Origin: Tetrahymena thermophila SB210
Lineage: Eukaryota; Ciliophora; Oligohymenophorea; Hymenostomatida; Tetrahymenidae
Length of the DNA: 64,000 nucleotides
Direction of reading: 5' to 3'
Assembly: GCF_000189635.1 (NCBI RefSeq)
Contig: NW_002476212.1
Location: forward strand, 1,079,001-1,143,000
Shown here: positions 34,758-47,934 of the stretch, one piece after another
How the letters are laid out: every line of letters begins with the position of its first letter
How positions within the stretch are numbered: position 1 is the stretch's first letter
The notes under the pieces: generated by a model
Databases searched by the model: none
What the model was told of the DNA's origin: nothing
The model's input: the letters and a program-made list of their open reading frames with translations, nothing else
Position numbers and translations under genes: made by a program

Positions 34758-36553
34758 TCATTTTACTGATAGATTTTAATTATGTAAACGATCATTTTAC
34801 TGATTTTAATTTCCAAAGTTTTTACTCTTGAAAAAGTTGACTCTTTCAGGGAGAGTATAATATACTTTATGATTACTATCATTATCAGATTTTTGAGAAA
34901 GATTTCTTTGATGAACTTACTTCAAAATAATTTTACTACCTGGTAATTGATTCTAAATAATCATTTCTCTATCAGATATCAAAGCCTATTATTTAAACCC
35001 TTGTTAATTGCTAAGTTGAGCCTTTATTTTTTAAGTTTGAATTTTTTCTAAATCTTTCATAAGCATATTAGATTTGTAAAAGTGATTGAAGCCATCTGAT
35101 TTTGTCTTATTTAAATACTGTGTTGAACCTTAATAATTTAGATGACTTAAATTAGATCTATTACTTAGACACTGCATGTTTAAGTCACTGCCTACTATTT
35201 CATTTTAAATCATTTAATCATTACTTTCTTAATGATTTACTTAATTTAATTATTATTGATAGTTGCTATAATTTTTATAATTAGTATAGGCCATTAGCTA
35301 TTCGAAATTGCTCTTTGACTAGTTTTTATCTGGGACGTCCATTTATAAATTATTGTGGATTTCTCTTTCTTGTAATTGTTATTATTCAGAACTTGGCATT
35401 TAAGAAAATAATTTTGAAGTGGTTTTTCTAAATTGCTTCCATCCATTTGTCTACATCATTTCTTCATTAACAAGACTAGATTTGGACTGAGAGTTACCAA
35501 TACGATTCTACCAAGACTACCTTAATCTATTATTTGCATGAATCACGTTAGGTTATTAAGTATATTCATTGATCTAAGCCTTTAAAAATCCCATTGTGTA
35601 GGTCTTAGATTTTTCTGTGTATGGTTTTTTTACAAACGGAGGATTTATTTTTAGAGGCGTAAACAATCTTAATTAAGGATTTTCAAGATTTTTCAATTCT
35701 AACTTGCTAGGAATCTTGAGTGCAAATTTTTCTTATATTAATAGATTCTCCCTCTTTTGATAGACAGAGGGCGTTTTTGTAAAGTTATTTTTATTGGTTG
35801 ATGAATAAATCAAAGCTTAGTTTTCATTTGATTATGTTGAAATGTTTTTAGTCTAATCATCTTAGTGTTTATATTAGCAAAATTTATCCTATTATGCGTT
35901 TATTGGTGCTTTGTATTAAAATTAGCTATCATTAGTATTTAAAAAATCACTTTCTATCTGCTAGCATTAGTTTGAATTTTAGTACATTAAGAAGTTGTCT
36001 TCCAATTCTTACTAACATTTTTATTGTTTTAAAGTTGATTTTTGTATTAATTTTTTAACTCTTGAATCTACAGGACTCCAATAATCTTGCTATATCTAGA
36101 TTGGCCTTTTGATTATATTGTTTTTCAAAGAGTTTGCATTGAGAGTGTATTTAGAGCTCTTCTGCTAAATTTCATTTTATCTTTACTAATTATTTTCTAA
36201 ATTATTCATTCCAAAATTAGTAGTTTTCAACATTATGTTTGCTTCTTTACCAAGATATTGTATAGATTATGAGTAACTAAGAGGAGTTTACTAAACTTTT
36301 TGTTCACTCTTTTGCTTCAATATGTCTTGATAGCATTTAAATTAAATCAAATCCAAGCTTTCAGCCATATCTACTTGAGATGGGCTCTAAACTAAATTTT
36401 TAATCTCATCTTGTATACCATTAAAAAATCTATTTTTTAAAATACAAATCTAAACATATATCTAATCATTTTTTTAAATAAATTTGAATATTTTAAAATT
36501 AAAATCAAGCTTTACGGCCTATTTTGGCTGTGTTTAGGTTGGGAATAGTACAT
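34758..36553 (-). CDS. Q/N-rich hydrophilic protein of unknown function
   Basis: Two exons on the minus strand: 36553-36516 and 36429-34758. The intron starts GTAAAGCTTG and ends AAATAG, and phase is kept by CC|A. The product is 569 aa, starting MYYSQPKHSQNRPFFNGIQD. It is rich in Gln, Asn, Ser and Lys with no membrane segment. Moderately ordered stretches include QVDMAESLDLIQFKCYQDIL near the start, KTYTMGFLKAQINEY in the middle and FKSKNFGNQNQQND near the end. The unbroken 557-codon second exon in the ciliate code, against several TGA codons in every plus-strand frame, fixes the strand. No family recognised; it may be a disordered scaffold or regulatory protein. Confidence 0.75.
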
Positions 36554-38243
36554 TTTTCTTTTATTTATTCAGTAAACTTTAATTTGAATAAGCTTTACTT
36601 TAGGCTAATTTATGATGCTTCTTTAATTTCTACTTAAAATTTAATTAAGAATATAATAAAATTATGAATTAAAATACATTAAATAAATACATACAGTCAT
36701 TCTAAAGATCATTCTAAAGTGTGATGTAAATTCCTATTATTTTTTATAGGATAATGAAAATAGTATATTTTTAATAATTTTTTTAATCCTACTCTTATAG
36801 CTAGATACTAATTATTAGTACATTGTAGAAAATTAGCAATAATTTATATATAAAAGCAATAAAATTGGTTTTAGGGTGAATAAAAAAATATGAAAAGAAG
36901 TCTACAAAAGCAAATAAAAAGAATAATAAAAAATAAAAATTTTAAGAAAATCATTTTTTTTAATTTTATAAAAAATTATTATTTTTTAAATTTAGGATTA
37001 ATTACAATTAAAATTAAAAAATATTAATTTACATTTAAGCTTATATATTTTAGATTTCCATTAACTACATATTTAATTTGAACAAAATCAGAATATTTTA
37101 AAGTTAGATTTATAATAAAATTTTAATTAAATTATTGAATAAAAGATATTATTTAAAATTTAAAACTTTTTACTTTATTTATAAAAAAATATTCAGTAAA
37201 TTAAATAATTATTAAATATAAAATTTTAAAATAAAATATCAAACAGATAAAATATTTTTAAATCCAAAACAACATCAATAAAATATAATTGTTTGAATTA
37301 AAAATTAATAAATAATTTTTAAATTTTAACTTGTAAATGAATAGAAAATAATCAATTTTATAAATATTTTTAATTTTATATAAAAACTGTAAGTAGAAAG
37401 CAGTATTTTTTCACTAATACATATATTTACTTTATTTTTATTAATGTAAATAAATAAATCAAAAGCAAATGTAAATTCTAAATATGCAATATTTTAAAAT
37501 TAAAGTATTTTTTTTATTTTGCTTATTTAGAAAATGTTTTTTTATCGGTTTTCCAATATATTAATGTTTGAATTGATAAATGCCAATTTAAATATTTTAA
37601 ATAAGATTAAAAAGGGTATAAATATTAAATTAGTAAATTTGTTTTGAAGATACTTTGCTTGAGGTTAGATGAATGAAATATATGAATAAAATGGTAAAAT
37701 AAATGAATGAATTAATTAATGAATAAGTATTTCAATAAAAATGAAGTAATTCTTACATGTATTTATGAATGAATGAATATGTATATCTGTTTCTGCATGT
37801 CTGCATTATTAATTAAGTATATCTTAATGATAAATATTATAATTTAATTTGAAAGCAAACATAAATAAATAAATAAAAAAGGAATAAAGCAAGATATTTT
37901 AATTGAAATGAATAGGAAATAAATGTATTTATGTATGTATGTATGAATTGAATAATGAGATGTGAAGATTATTTATTATTTTTTGATTTATTTAGGCTAA
38001 ATGACTTTATTGATTTATTTAATATGATTTCTTCTTTCTAATGTTGCCTTTCTTAAATAAATTTCCTTGCAAATTAATATGGAAGGATAATGCTAATTCA
38101 TTTTAACATGAAATTTATTTGATCATAATTAAATTATTGATTTGCTTTTTAGGATTAGATTCTTTTTTTTAATAAAAAATATTAGTACAAAGCTAATTAA
38201 ATAAAAAGAGAAAGAAGAAGAAGAAAAAAGTATCATTCTTACA
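36554..38243. other. Intergenic spacer with degenerate ATGA/TGAA tracts
   Basis: Divergent spacer: minus-strand gene to the left, plus-strand gene to the right. 37670-37950 holds degenerate tetranucleotide runs (GAATGAAT, ATGTATGTATG, AAATAAATAAAT). An AGA-rich tract at 38207-38230 immediately precedes the next start codon. No gene seen. Confidence 0.5.
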
Positions 38244-40070
38244 ATGAGTTCTGCTGTTGAAAAGAAAGATCTCCCTGCTGACTACGGCAAAATGCCCGCT
38301 GGATACAATTTCCTCACTAGAGGTAAAACAAATTTAGTTAATCACAATAAATAGATTAGTAAAGTCTTGTCCTCCTCTATTCTTATAGCTTTTTAGCAGC
38401 GATTTCAATCCTAAAATTTAGTGAATTTTGAAGGAAGCTAGTTATCATTTTTTATAGCCGAAATTTAGAAATTAAAATAAGCCAAAATGAAAGAAATATA
38501 AAATTTAGGAAGCAATTATATCATAAAACCTAATTTCTAGCTGAATAAATGAATTATTTAGACAGAGGAGGAAGACTTCCCATGGATGTTATTTAAAATA
38601 ATTTTAATAAATGTAGGTAAGGACTGGAGAGAATACGACAAAGATTTTATCTTAAGAACTGATGCAGTTTGGGAAAAGTTTTAATTAGAACACTTCTTCA
38701 GAAACTATATGAAGGCAAGCAGTTTTTTTTTTTAAATTATTATGAAAAGGACTAGTGTTCCAATTTAGATAGTTAGAAAGTTTATTGAAATCGTTTTTGT
38801 TTAAAAAATAGTGTTTCTTCTTTGACCATGGTCTTAAAAAGTATTAAATGTTTGAACCTGAAGATATGTACACTGTTGTCTTTGAAGGATGTAATTATGC
38901 AAATTAAAAATATTAGCTTGTAATGTTAAACTGATCTTTCGTATTTTAACTATAATAGGGGCTTTGGATGATTTGATTACTTTCCCCGGTTTTACTCCTA
39001 CTGGCAGAACCAACAGCTATCAAATTGGTCTCTCTCCTAGATAAAGAACTGTTGTTCCCACTTAAACTTTCTATCAAATGCAAGTAAAGAAATTTTTGTA
39101 GTTTTCAAAAGCAAGAGTTAGTTAGACAGACGTCAGTATCCAAAAATAGTTTCAAAAGTTCATTTTCTCAATTTGCATAGATATTTAGGCCCGTCACTTT
39201 AGAATACAAATGTTATTTTATATTAAGCATAGAATAGCCATTAAAATATGTATCTTTTAGTCTAGAGAAATCAAGCATTTTCAAAAAAAAGTGGAAAAAA
39301 AGATACTCAATTTAGTCTTAAATAAGATATTATCAATAAAAAAATAAATATCTAAAAAATAAATGATAATAGCCAAGGAAATCAAAATGAAAAGTTAAAA
39401 ATCAATCATTTATTTTAAAATTATTTAAACTTTTAAACACCATTTTTTCAAATAGTGTTTTTACATAGACATTTTTTGGAATTACTTTCTAATAATAAAT
39501 ACAATTTTTAATTCATATCACATCTATCTCCTTCATGAAAACAAAAATACAGATAAAACAATAAAAAAAATACAAATAAAGCAATCAAAAAAACCAACCA
39601 ATCAACCAATTAACTCTAATTTATCATGCTTAAATTTGCATTTATTATTATCAACGAATTTATTTAAATAAACTAATTTGAATATAATTAACTCTTTTTT
39701 AAAAAGTGCTTTATTTAAATAATTAAAAATATTAAAAATTAAATTATTAATCTCATAGGATTACTACATGTTGTGCGGTTTGAGATTTGAAAGATGGTTC
39801 AGATGTGATTTAGTTTATCATGATCAAAGACATACTAAGTTCGATCAAGTTAAAAATCAAAAGAACTACAAAACTTATCCTTGCTATAGAGAATATTATG
39901 AAGCTTAATACGCTTGCTAAGATGATATGTTTGATTTCTTGATGGAATTGGCCTATGCTAGAAGAGCTGCCGATAACTTCGAATCCGATTTTGCCAGTCA
40001 CGAACTCACCACCTTACCTACTTTCTACGATACCCCTAAGGCTGCCGAAAGAAAAACTTACACTTACTGA
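38244..40070 (+). CDS. Small Cys-containing protein, possibly mitochondrial complex I subunit
   Basis: Five exons: 38244-38322, 38617-38714, 38812-38890, 38959-39083, 39759-40070, total 230 aa. The second intron starts GCAAGC after AAG and ends TAG, so it looks like a GC-AG intron; no GT in range restores frame. The last intron is long (675 bp). The protein starts MSSAVEKKDLPADYGKMP and has FITFPGF-type and FERWFRCDL segments. The C-terminal half contains CGLRFERWFRC, then YPCYREYYEAQYACQDD, with pairs of Cys 8-10 residues apart inside helices, followed by a conserved-looking ELAYARRAADNFESD. Twin Cx8-10C helices are typical of imported mitochondrial proteins and the layout recalls NDUFB10-like complex I subunits, but the match is weak. 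C- and G-richer codon use suggests high expression. Confidence 0.8.
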
Positions 40071-41001
40071 GTTAATTAACTTATTTTAATAGTTATTGTT
40101 ATTCACCTGTTCTTGGTCAATTAATTGTTTAATTTTGGTTTGTGAAAGATATTTTTATATTGAAAACCAAATGTAAATATTTACTTACTACAACTTGCAG
40201 AGAGGTGTTAATAACAAATAAATAAATAAATTAAATTATTAGTACTCTTAATAGGAAAATTTATGATTTATTGTGTTTTCTTATTTCATTAAAGGGTATT
40301 TGTTTGCCGTAAAATTCGATAATAATTTCGTATATTAAGTTATTTTGCTTCTTTCTTTTTGCTATTTTTTTATCCAATATCAGTAGTATAAATGTGAGAT
40401 TTGTTTAAATATCTAATAAAATAAATCCATCAACAATATCTAAACGAATTAATAAAAATTGATTTTTGCAAATTTTCATCAAAAGATTTTAGAATAAAAA
40501 AGATTGAAATGAGATTTAAAAATTTACTAATTATTTTTAAATTAAAGCAAATAAATTTTAATTTAAAAACTTTTGAAATGTTTTTTTAATTTTGATTATG
40601 ATAAATTTGATTTATGCAAAATATTTTTTTTAAATATAAACAAATATTTTATTTGGTTTTATTTTTGAAATGTTGATAAATAAGTATTATCAAAAATTTT
40701 TGGATGTAGAATCTAAATGTAGGTGAGTGAAGCTGCTGCTTGCTTTAAAGCCTTAAAAATTTTAATTTTTACCTTTCTAATCAGTAATTTATTAGATAAT
40801 GTTTGAAATAAAAAAAATTTCAATTAGATAGAATTTCACATATTAACAAATTAGTTAAGAAACTTGTTTGATTGCTATAAACCTATTCTCAATTATAAAC
40901 GCATTATTTATAAAATAAATAAACAAACAAAGATATTTTTAGTAGAAAAATTTTAAAGCAAGTTTAGGATATAGTACAAATTAGGTAAGCTAGTAAGTAA
41001 A
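40071..41001. other. Intergenic spacer
   Basis: AT-rich spacer between two co-oriented genes; no coding frame recognised. Confidence 0.5.
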
Positions 41002-44000
41002 ATGAACTAAAATTTAAAATAGCAAGTAGAAAATGCTAAGGAAATGGGTTTTAGAAGCGATATTATAGAAAGAGCTTAGTAAATGTATTCGAAAGGTGAT
41101 AATTTGATAGACTTGTGCTTAGAAATTTAGTAATCTAATTCATTTAAAAGCAATAAAAAATTTAAAATATTTTTAATACAGGTCAAATTAAAATTAAAAT
41201 CAGAATCTAATATAGAATATGGGACCATCTCCATAGCTAAGCCATAAAAGAACAGTAAAAATATATTTCAATCGATAATTTTAAGTTAATTTCTACTATT
41301 TATTTGCAAGGATTCTTATATGGATCATATTGATTACGATTAGGACTTTAATCTTACTGATAGGATTAGAAAAAAGAATCATCCAGTTGGACTTATGAAT
41401 GTGGGAAATAGTAAAAATCTATTTAAAAATGTCACTAAATAAACACTTTTTTGATAGATTTAATCAAAAAGTGCTTCAAAATAGCATAACTAATTTTAAA
41501 AATATTATAATAAAAAAGCTTGTTACTTTAATTCTCTAATCTAATCTTACTTTAATAACTCAGAATTCTGTAAGTATATATTAAAGTATCGCTACCCATC
41601 ACGACTCGATTTCAACAAACTAACCAAATATTTAGGAGAATAAAAATCTAAAAGGGTTATTGCATCAATCAATCTTGTTGTACATTTGCAAAGACTTTTT
41701 TCATTTATGGTTTTATCAGATAAGAAATTTTTCAACCCAACTAATCTTCTCAAGAACATAGTTAATGATTTTGGTAACATATTACGTTTTTTTATGAAAA
41801 ATATATTATAATAATTTTCAAAAAGGTGAAAGGTTAAAGATTGGTGATTAGTAAGATATTGGAGAATTCAATTTAACATTTTTGAGTAGAGTAGAAGAAG
41901 GTTTAATTTATTCAGAAAATAATGTTACAAAACTAGAAGATAAGTGGCTTGCTGAATCATCTTCTCAAAATTCCTAAGCTAGTTGTGATACACAAAGCAA
42001 TTAGGAAGAATTTGAAGAAGATAAAAGAATTAAAAGCTTATTTTTTGGAAAACGTACTCAAGTAAGTATTTTTTATCAAGATGAATAGGAAATAAAGCAT
42101 TAGGAATCCCAATAATTCTCGTCAATATATTTACAAACAGAATGTAAAGATTTAATTTCAGCTTGGGAAGAGCAGAGAAATTACACTGTCGATGACTTTA
42201 AGAATGATAAAAATGAAAAAGTTATTGCATCTATGCAATTTTGGATTTCTAAAATCCCAGAAGTTCTTCTATTCTAAATTCAAAGGATGTAATACGATCA
42301 AAAAACTAAAGAAGTAGTAAAAATTCATACCGAATTCAGCTTTGATAAGGAAATTTATGTTGATCGTTTCCTAGAAGTCAACAAAGACATGTATTTCTAA
42401 ATTTAGAATAAGCAGCAATCTTTGAAAAAATAAGTAAGTTGAATATTCAAAATTTATATTATCATTTCAAAAAAAAGATTTATGAAAAGCATTTTATCTA
42501 AAAATATTATAATTGACTTATTGAACAGAAAGACGATTTGATTTAGTAACTGGAATATTACTAAAATTATAGCTAGAGTTAGCTAGGTATTCTATAAATA
42601 CTAGAATTAACTTAAAAGTTTTACCAAGACCCCATCTAGAAAGATTTGTAAATTGCAGCTGATGCATAAGAGAAAATTGTATCAATTTTAGACCAAAGCA
42701 AAATTAAATGCCTTGAAAAAATATAATCTCTTGAATCTCAACTTAAGAAAATCAAAGTAAAATATATTAAATATTGTGAAGTCACAAATTAATGAATAAA
42801 AATTAATTAAATTTAAGGATGAAGAGGACCTATTATTTTAATCAATGAAAAATTAAAAATATATTTTACAGTCTATTCTAATTCATAAGGGTAGTTCTGC
42901 TGGTAATTAATTTAATATTCTTAAGTATTATTTATTGATCATACATATATTTAGTCATATTTATTTTTTACATTAAAATAGAGTTTGGACATTACTTCAG
43001 CTATATTTACGATTTAAACTAATAGAAGTGGTTTAAATATGATGATATTAATTGTATTGAAGTAGAAGAGTCTGAAGTGCTGAGAAATGCAAAAGGATTT
43101 GCAGATTAAAGTGCTTACGGTTTGATTTACATTAATGAAGATTTAGCTAAAAAAAATAGGGAAACAATCTACAAATAAGATTCAACTAATTTAGTATAGT
43201 ATCTCCCATAAAATTTAAAGGAAGAACTAATTAAAGAAAATAAGTAATTCTAAACTGATTTGGAAGAATATCACCTAGCTTAGCAAGCCAGTTTAATAAT
43301 AAGAGAATACGATAAGAGATTTACTTTTATTGAGTAGTACATTAGAAAGTTTAATAAAATGAGTATTGACAAAAAATTCCCTTGCCTAATTAATTTTGGA
43401 GGTTTTTTATATTATCAAGGTTTATTAAATTATTTCTAGCTGCATCTGTTAGACACCAGCCTAAAGGCTTAAATATCACCATCATATGGACTTCATGATC
43501 TTCTCAATGATTAAAAACTTTTATTAAAATTAAAAGAATAGATTAGAAATTTATATTAAGTAATTCTTATTCCCAAATTACAATCAACGATAAATTTTTT
43601 TCTCCCCTATTGCAAAATAAGACTTCTTTATTTTTCTTGCTCAACTTTTTTAAGTTGATAAAGGGAGATGAGATTTATCTAAACTGGTAGCATAAATAAA
43701 TAAATAAATAATTGACTTATTTTATTATAGAATAGAGGATTCAATTTAAATTATTCAAATAAAGAAATACAATTTATTGAGATGAAATTTGCCGAATACA
43801 TTCAGAATGTGAAATGCTGTATAATCAGTTGTATAATTATGGAGAGTGCTTTAAATTAAGATTGGGAAAATAGCTTAATAGCTATCTACAAGCTAATAAA
43901 AATTGTAAATATGGTTTTTTTATTTTGGTATTTTATAAATCATAGATTTTTTTAATTTTGAAAAATGTGAATGAAATAGAATAATCCAGAGTAGGCATAC

Positions 44001-44715
44001 TTTAGATCCTTCGGAGACTTTAATTTAAGCCTGATACTGCTAAAATTGAGCTGCTTAATTTTTGATTTCTGTGGCCAAGATACTCCATAAAATGTAATCA
44101 TTTTTTTTATTAGAAATAGAATTTTTTAACATCGGTTAAAGATATTTAAAATAGTTACGATTATTGTTGCATTTAGTAAGAATCTTCCAAAGAACTATGA
44201 ATTAGTGTTAAAACAAATAAAGCAAAATTTGAATGATTTTACTAAAAATGCAGAATAGATATTTGACAAGACAACTTTAAAAAGCTACAATGAACATTTA
44301 AAGGCAGTAACAGACTAAAGTAAAAATGATTAGTATGCTTCAATAGTATAAAAACCATATGAAGTAATTTCATAAATAAATTTGAATTAAAACAATCTTT
44401 ATGTATTTATTTATTTTTTAAAGCTGATTGAAAGAAAAATAGAAGAAATACAGAAGGATATGGATAATATGTATAATTGGAGCATAGGTCTGAGTGAAGA
44501 CAAGTACTTAAATAGGCTTTTAGAATTACAGAAGTAGTTTGATTAGAGCTCAAAAGTAAAATATATTAAAAAGAAAGTATTAATTAATTTTTAATAAAAT
44601 GTTTTTTTATTGATAGAAATTTGCTTCGTTCTTCAACTTAATTTTTTAAAAGTAATCTACTTTTGGATTGAAAGAAAGAGTGAATACTCTTCATTCCGAT
44701 ATCTTTAAGAAATGA
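41002..44715 (+). CDS. Ubiquitin-specific protease, USP25/28-like
   Basis: Eleven exons keep frame: 41002-41410, 41519-41773, 41826-42433, 42529-42756, 42818-42902, 42982-43559, 43731-43904, 43980-44093, 44181-44363, 44424-44555, 44617-44715, total 954 aa (human USP25/28 are ~1050-1080). Residues ~7-42 form a UBA-like ubiquitin-binding motif (AKEMGFRSDIIERAQQMYSK). The peptidase C19 Cys box VGLMNVGNTCYFNSLIQSYF straddles the first intron, with catalytic Cys ~138. QQDIGEF follows as the QQDxxEF box. The His box is split by the fifth intron (EFGHYFSYIYD then KWFKYDD, His ~532). Between them lie an acidic/Gln-rich insert and a charged, likely coiled-coil stretch (KIVSILDQSKIKCLEKIQSL), placed as in USP25/28. 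The C-terminal ~330 residues are helical. It should remove ubiquitin from substrates. Exon 1 contains a Lys/Ile-rich stretch that may hide a further small intron. Confidence 0.9.
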
Positions 44716-45227
44716 TTTGCCAATTATATATTTACGGACTGACAAACAAGAAAGAAAAAAAGAAAAAAGCAAATAAAAACATAAATTGATATTTAATTTT
44801 CTTAATTTGTTTGCTTGCTTGTTTGTTATTTATTTATAATGCTTATTCGTTTTAGTTTTTAATATACTTTATATTATCACCTTACAATAATAATTGATAA
44901 CAAAGTTTGTAATAATCAAATTGATTAGTATTATTTTTTTCATTTAATTCAAATCTTTTTATAATACTTTAATTGCTTGTTATAGTAAGTATTTATTGCT
45001 TAAATATGAAAATACCTTATTCAAATTTAGCCAAATTATGAATTTCCCTTTTGTTCTCTATAAAATAGCATAATTTTTCGTAGTAATACAGTCATAATTT
45101 AAGTTATAATTTTTATCTATATTGATTATTAAAAGGAGTTTGATTTAATAAAAATTCACCTCTTTTTAAAGAAATCTTACACAATTTTCAAAAATTCAAA
45201 GATGATTAAAGAAATTTGTTCATTCTT
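44716..45227. other. Spacer, may hold the 5' end of the next gene
   Basis: Mostly non-coding. A possible short first exon begins at ATG 45038 (MNFPFVLYKIAQFF before GTAGTA), but the frame it would join does not agree with the longer downstream frame, so it was not included in the gene model. Confidence 0.35.
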
Positions 45228-45874
45228 ATGCATCAATACTGCGCTTTACTTTACTCTTATGACTTTATGAAGTATTTAAAATTCTAAATACTATTAATTG
45301 AAATTGCACGATAATAGACATTAAGTAATCCAGTAAATTTGAATAACAGATATGAGTCATAATCATAAATTTGTAAATTTAAAAAGGCTCTATGCAAAGA
45401 TATAATTTAAGCAGTGCATTCAAACCAAATGAAAAAGTTAACAAAAATTTAATTTTAATATTATTTATGTAAATTTTATTTGTGCCCAGAATTTAATTAG
45501 AAACACTATATTGTTTACTATAGAAATAATATAGATTTGCTTTACAGAGAAATTTCTAATTTTGACAGTAAGTTAATAGATCCATTGTTAAACAAGGTAA
45601 GTGTAGTGCGTACTTGGCTGCGCTTACTTAATTGAAATTATTAAAAGATAGTAGTGAGATAATTCTAGTTGTTTATGGAGACTGACAATTCAATAGTAGA
45701 AACGTTTATGAATGAAAAAATGAGTGACTGAACGAATGAATTAATGAATAGACAAGAGAATATTATTTCAGCAGAGACGACTTAGATTTATTATTTGTTT
45801 GAGAGTAAATTAAAGAAGTAAAGAAAATCAAAGATTAGATAAATATGATAAAATCTAATTATAAATAATATTAT
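45228..45874 (+). CDS. Hypothetical gene, uncertain structure
   Basis: From ATG 45228 a plus-strand frame is open for 124 codons and ends at an excellent donor (AACAAG|GTAAGTG at 45597-45600). A plausible second exon begins after TTTCAG near 45770 and reaches TGA near 45872. Protein-like stretches include MHQYCALLYSYDFMKYLKFQ, YYLCKFYLCPEFNQKHYIVY and NFDSKLIDPLLNK. The same frame is open upstream of 45228 (FKEILHNFQKFKDDQRNLF), so the true start is probably an unseen upstream exon. There is no known domain. Competing plus and minus frames are also open for part of the way, so both extent and reality are uncertain. Confidence 0.4.
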
Positions 45875-46205
45875 GAAAGCAAAGTCGAAGAAAAAAAAGG
45901 TGAGTAATTATAACATATAAGCGCTTGCATAAGAAAAGTATAGACAATAAATAATAAATGAATGAAGTTAAATTTAATCTTACCCACCCTTACTTATTTC
46001 CCATTGGACGTCCTGATCCAAATATTTGTTTGTTTCTTTTGAATTTCTTATTATAATAGAGTTGAAATTAAGATGTAGTAACTAGCTGGATTAAAGGCAT
46101 ACAAAAAATATATAGTTATTTCTTAACAAATTATAATTTGAAATTAATTAATTAAAACAAAATATTATTAATAAATCGGAAAAAACCTTCACTGGAATTA
46201 AAGCA

Positions 46206-47934
46206 ATGTCAAAAAATTTTGAAGAACCAAGCGAAGTCTATGAAAAGGCTAGAACTTATCCTCGCCATCCCGCTGCCCACGCAAAAGGTAAATACAAAAT
46301 TAAACACCACTATTTTTATTTCTCATTGTCATGAGCATTTAATTAACAGGACTCTAATTTTAAGCTATTTTCAATATAAAATATCAACAGGTGGTTTTCA
46401 TATGAGCTATATCAACGACACTAAGACAAACGAAGTTGTAAAAAGTGTTTTAAAGCAAGTAGGAACTAAAATCGTTAAGGGTGAAATCTAAAATATTATG
46501 ACTATTAGCAAGCCTGCTGCTTTGTGTAAAGACCTCACCTACTTAGAAATTATTGCTACGTAAGCTTTTTTTTGAAGTTTTTATATGAAGTTTTTAGAAA
46601 CAAATTTATTCTTAGTTGTTTTTTTAATTGCCAAACAAACAAACAAGCATACCATCTCCATATAGCTAATCTAATACCTATTTTATTATAAATATAGCGA
46701 TTAACAAAATTTAGATATTTTAAAACTAGCAGCTTTAAAACCTTATGATCCAGTATTTTAAATGAAATGCGTTATCACTCATACAGTAATCAAATCAATT
46801 TAATAGTCAATCAATCTAAATCTTAAATATTTTTTTAAATTAGATCTCTTCACTCTGCTTAAGTCCCGAAATACTCTACACTAAAGCACCCATTGACAAT
46901 CTCTTGGGAGAAACATGCCAAGTAATTAAAAACATTTTAGAGCAAGAAATGAATTTAAAATTTATAAATTAAATTAACAGATGTTTAAAGAAGATGGATC
47001 TCAATATTATGGAGAATGTATTAGCGTTAATCCCCCATGTGTCAGATACCAAGTTTCAACACCTAAAAAATAATTCTAAATATATGGCTCACATAAAGTA
47101 GGAGCAAGCGTAACTCCTTCTTTAAATGCCTTAAACGGTATCGCTTACGGAAACAAAATAGTTGATTTTGGTGATGGAAATAAATTTGAAATTGAATATT
47201 CATAAATGTAAATAATATATTATTAAAGATATTAGATTTGAAAAATAGAAAAATAATAATTTAATTAACTTGATTTTCTTTTATTATAGATAAATAGTTG
47301 GTATAATCCTTGGTGATAGAATTATGCATTAATAGAAATCATTTAAGATAAAAAACAAAAAAACAAGCTTAGAAGCAGAAATCAAGTTTTACTATGATGT
47401 AAATTTTTTTAGACTATTACTAATTAATTTTTTTAACAAATTACCTTACTTATTAATTAGAGTTCCAGTTAAGTATCTAAAGTTGCTAGTACTATTGGCA
47501 GTTTCTTTGGTGTAGGCAAAAAATAAGCACCAACTGAAAAGAGAAAGCAAGATGATTTCGATGTTATCATTGAAAAAGTTTAAGAAATAGATGGTGATGT
47601 CATGAGAGCTGTTGTTTCAAAAGGATGCGGAAACTGGTTAGAATTTATATAGTTTGATGGTATTGTCTACTGGAAGGTAAACTAAAAAGAATAACCATGG
47701 AGCCATAGCGAAAAGTTGCTCGAATCAGACTGCACCTACAGAATAGACAGATAATTAATTTCAAAAGGAATGACTGATAGAGCTGAACAGTAATTAATTT
47801 TATACATTTATCGATTTATTAAAAATTTTGAATATAAAAGATAAAAATTAATGTACGAAGAGAGAGACAAAAAAGATTAAGACCTTAGAAAAAAATATAA
47901 AAAATCACATAATTTAACAACCAAAAGCCATTGA
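46206..47934 (+). CDS. Oxysterol-binding-protein-related lipid-transfer protein with altered signature
   Basis: Seven exons keep frame: 46206-46287, 46391-46559, 46698-46785, 46844-46921, 46981-47207, 47290-47398, 47461-47934, total 408 aa, the size of a stand-alone ORD. The order of OSBP-related motifs is kept: TISKPAALCKDLTYLEIIA (normally LxQRxxEDLEY), DPVFQMKCV, APIDNLLGETCQ (normally NPLLGET), then YYGECISVNPPCVRYQV in place of EQVSHHPPI, NGIAYGNKIVDFGDGNKFEI, the GVGKKQA loop and an Arg/Lys-rich C-terminal helix (LMYEERDKKDQDLRKKY) near the end. The signature lacks both His of EQVSHHPP, which contact the PI4P phosphates in yeast and human ORPs. No PH domain or FFAT motif seen. It is probably a cytosolic sterol/phospholipid carrier or a binding-altered relative. 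Confidence 0.85.

Noticed and set aside
34800..36480. Plus-strand frames with long stretches of hydrophobic 'protein' (for example GEYNILYDYYHYQ and NGGFIFRGVNNLNQGFSRF) first read as a gene
   Set aside because: Every plus-strand frame is interrupted by TGA and switches frame, whereas the minus strand has one 557-codon open exon with a phase-matched intron. The plus frames are its shadow.
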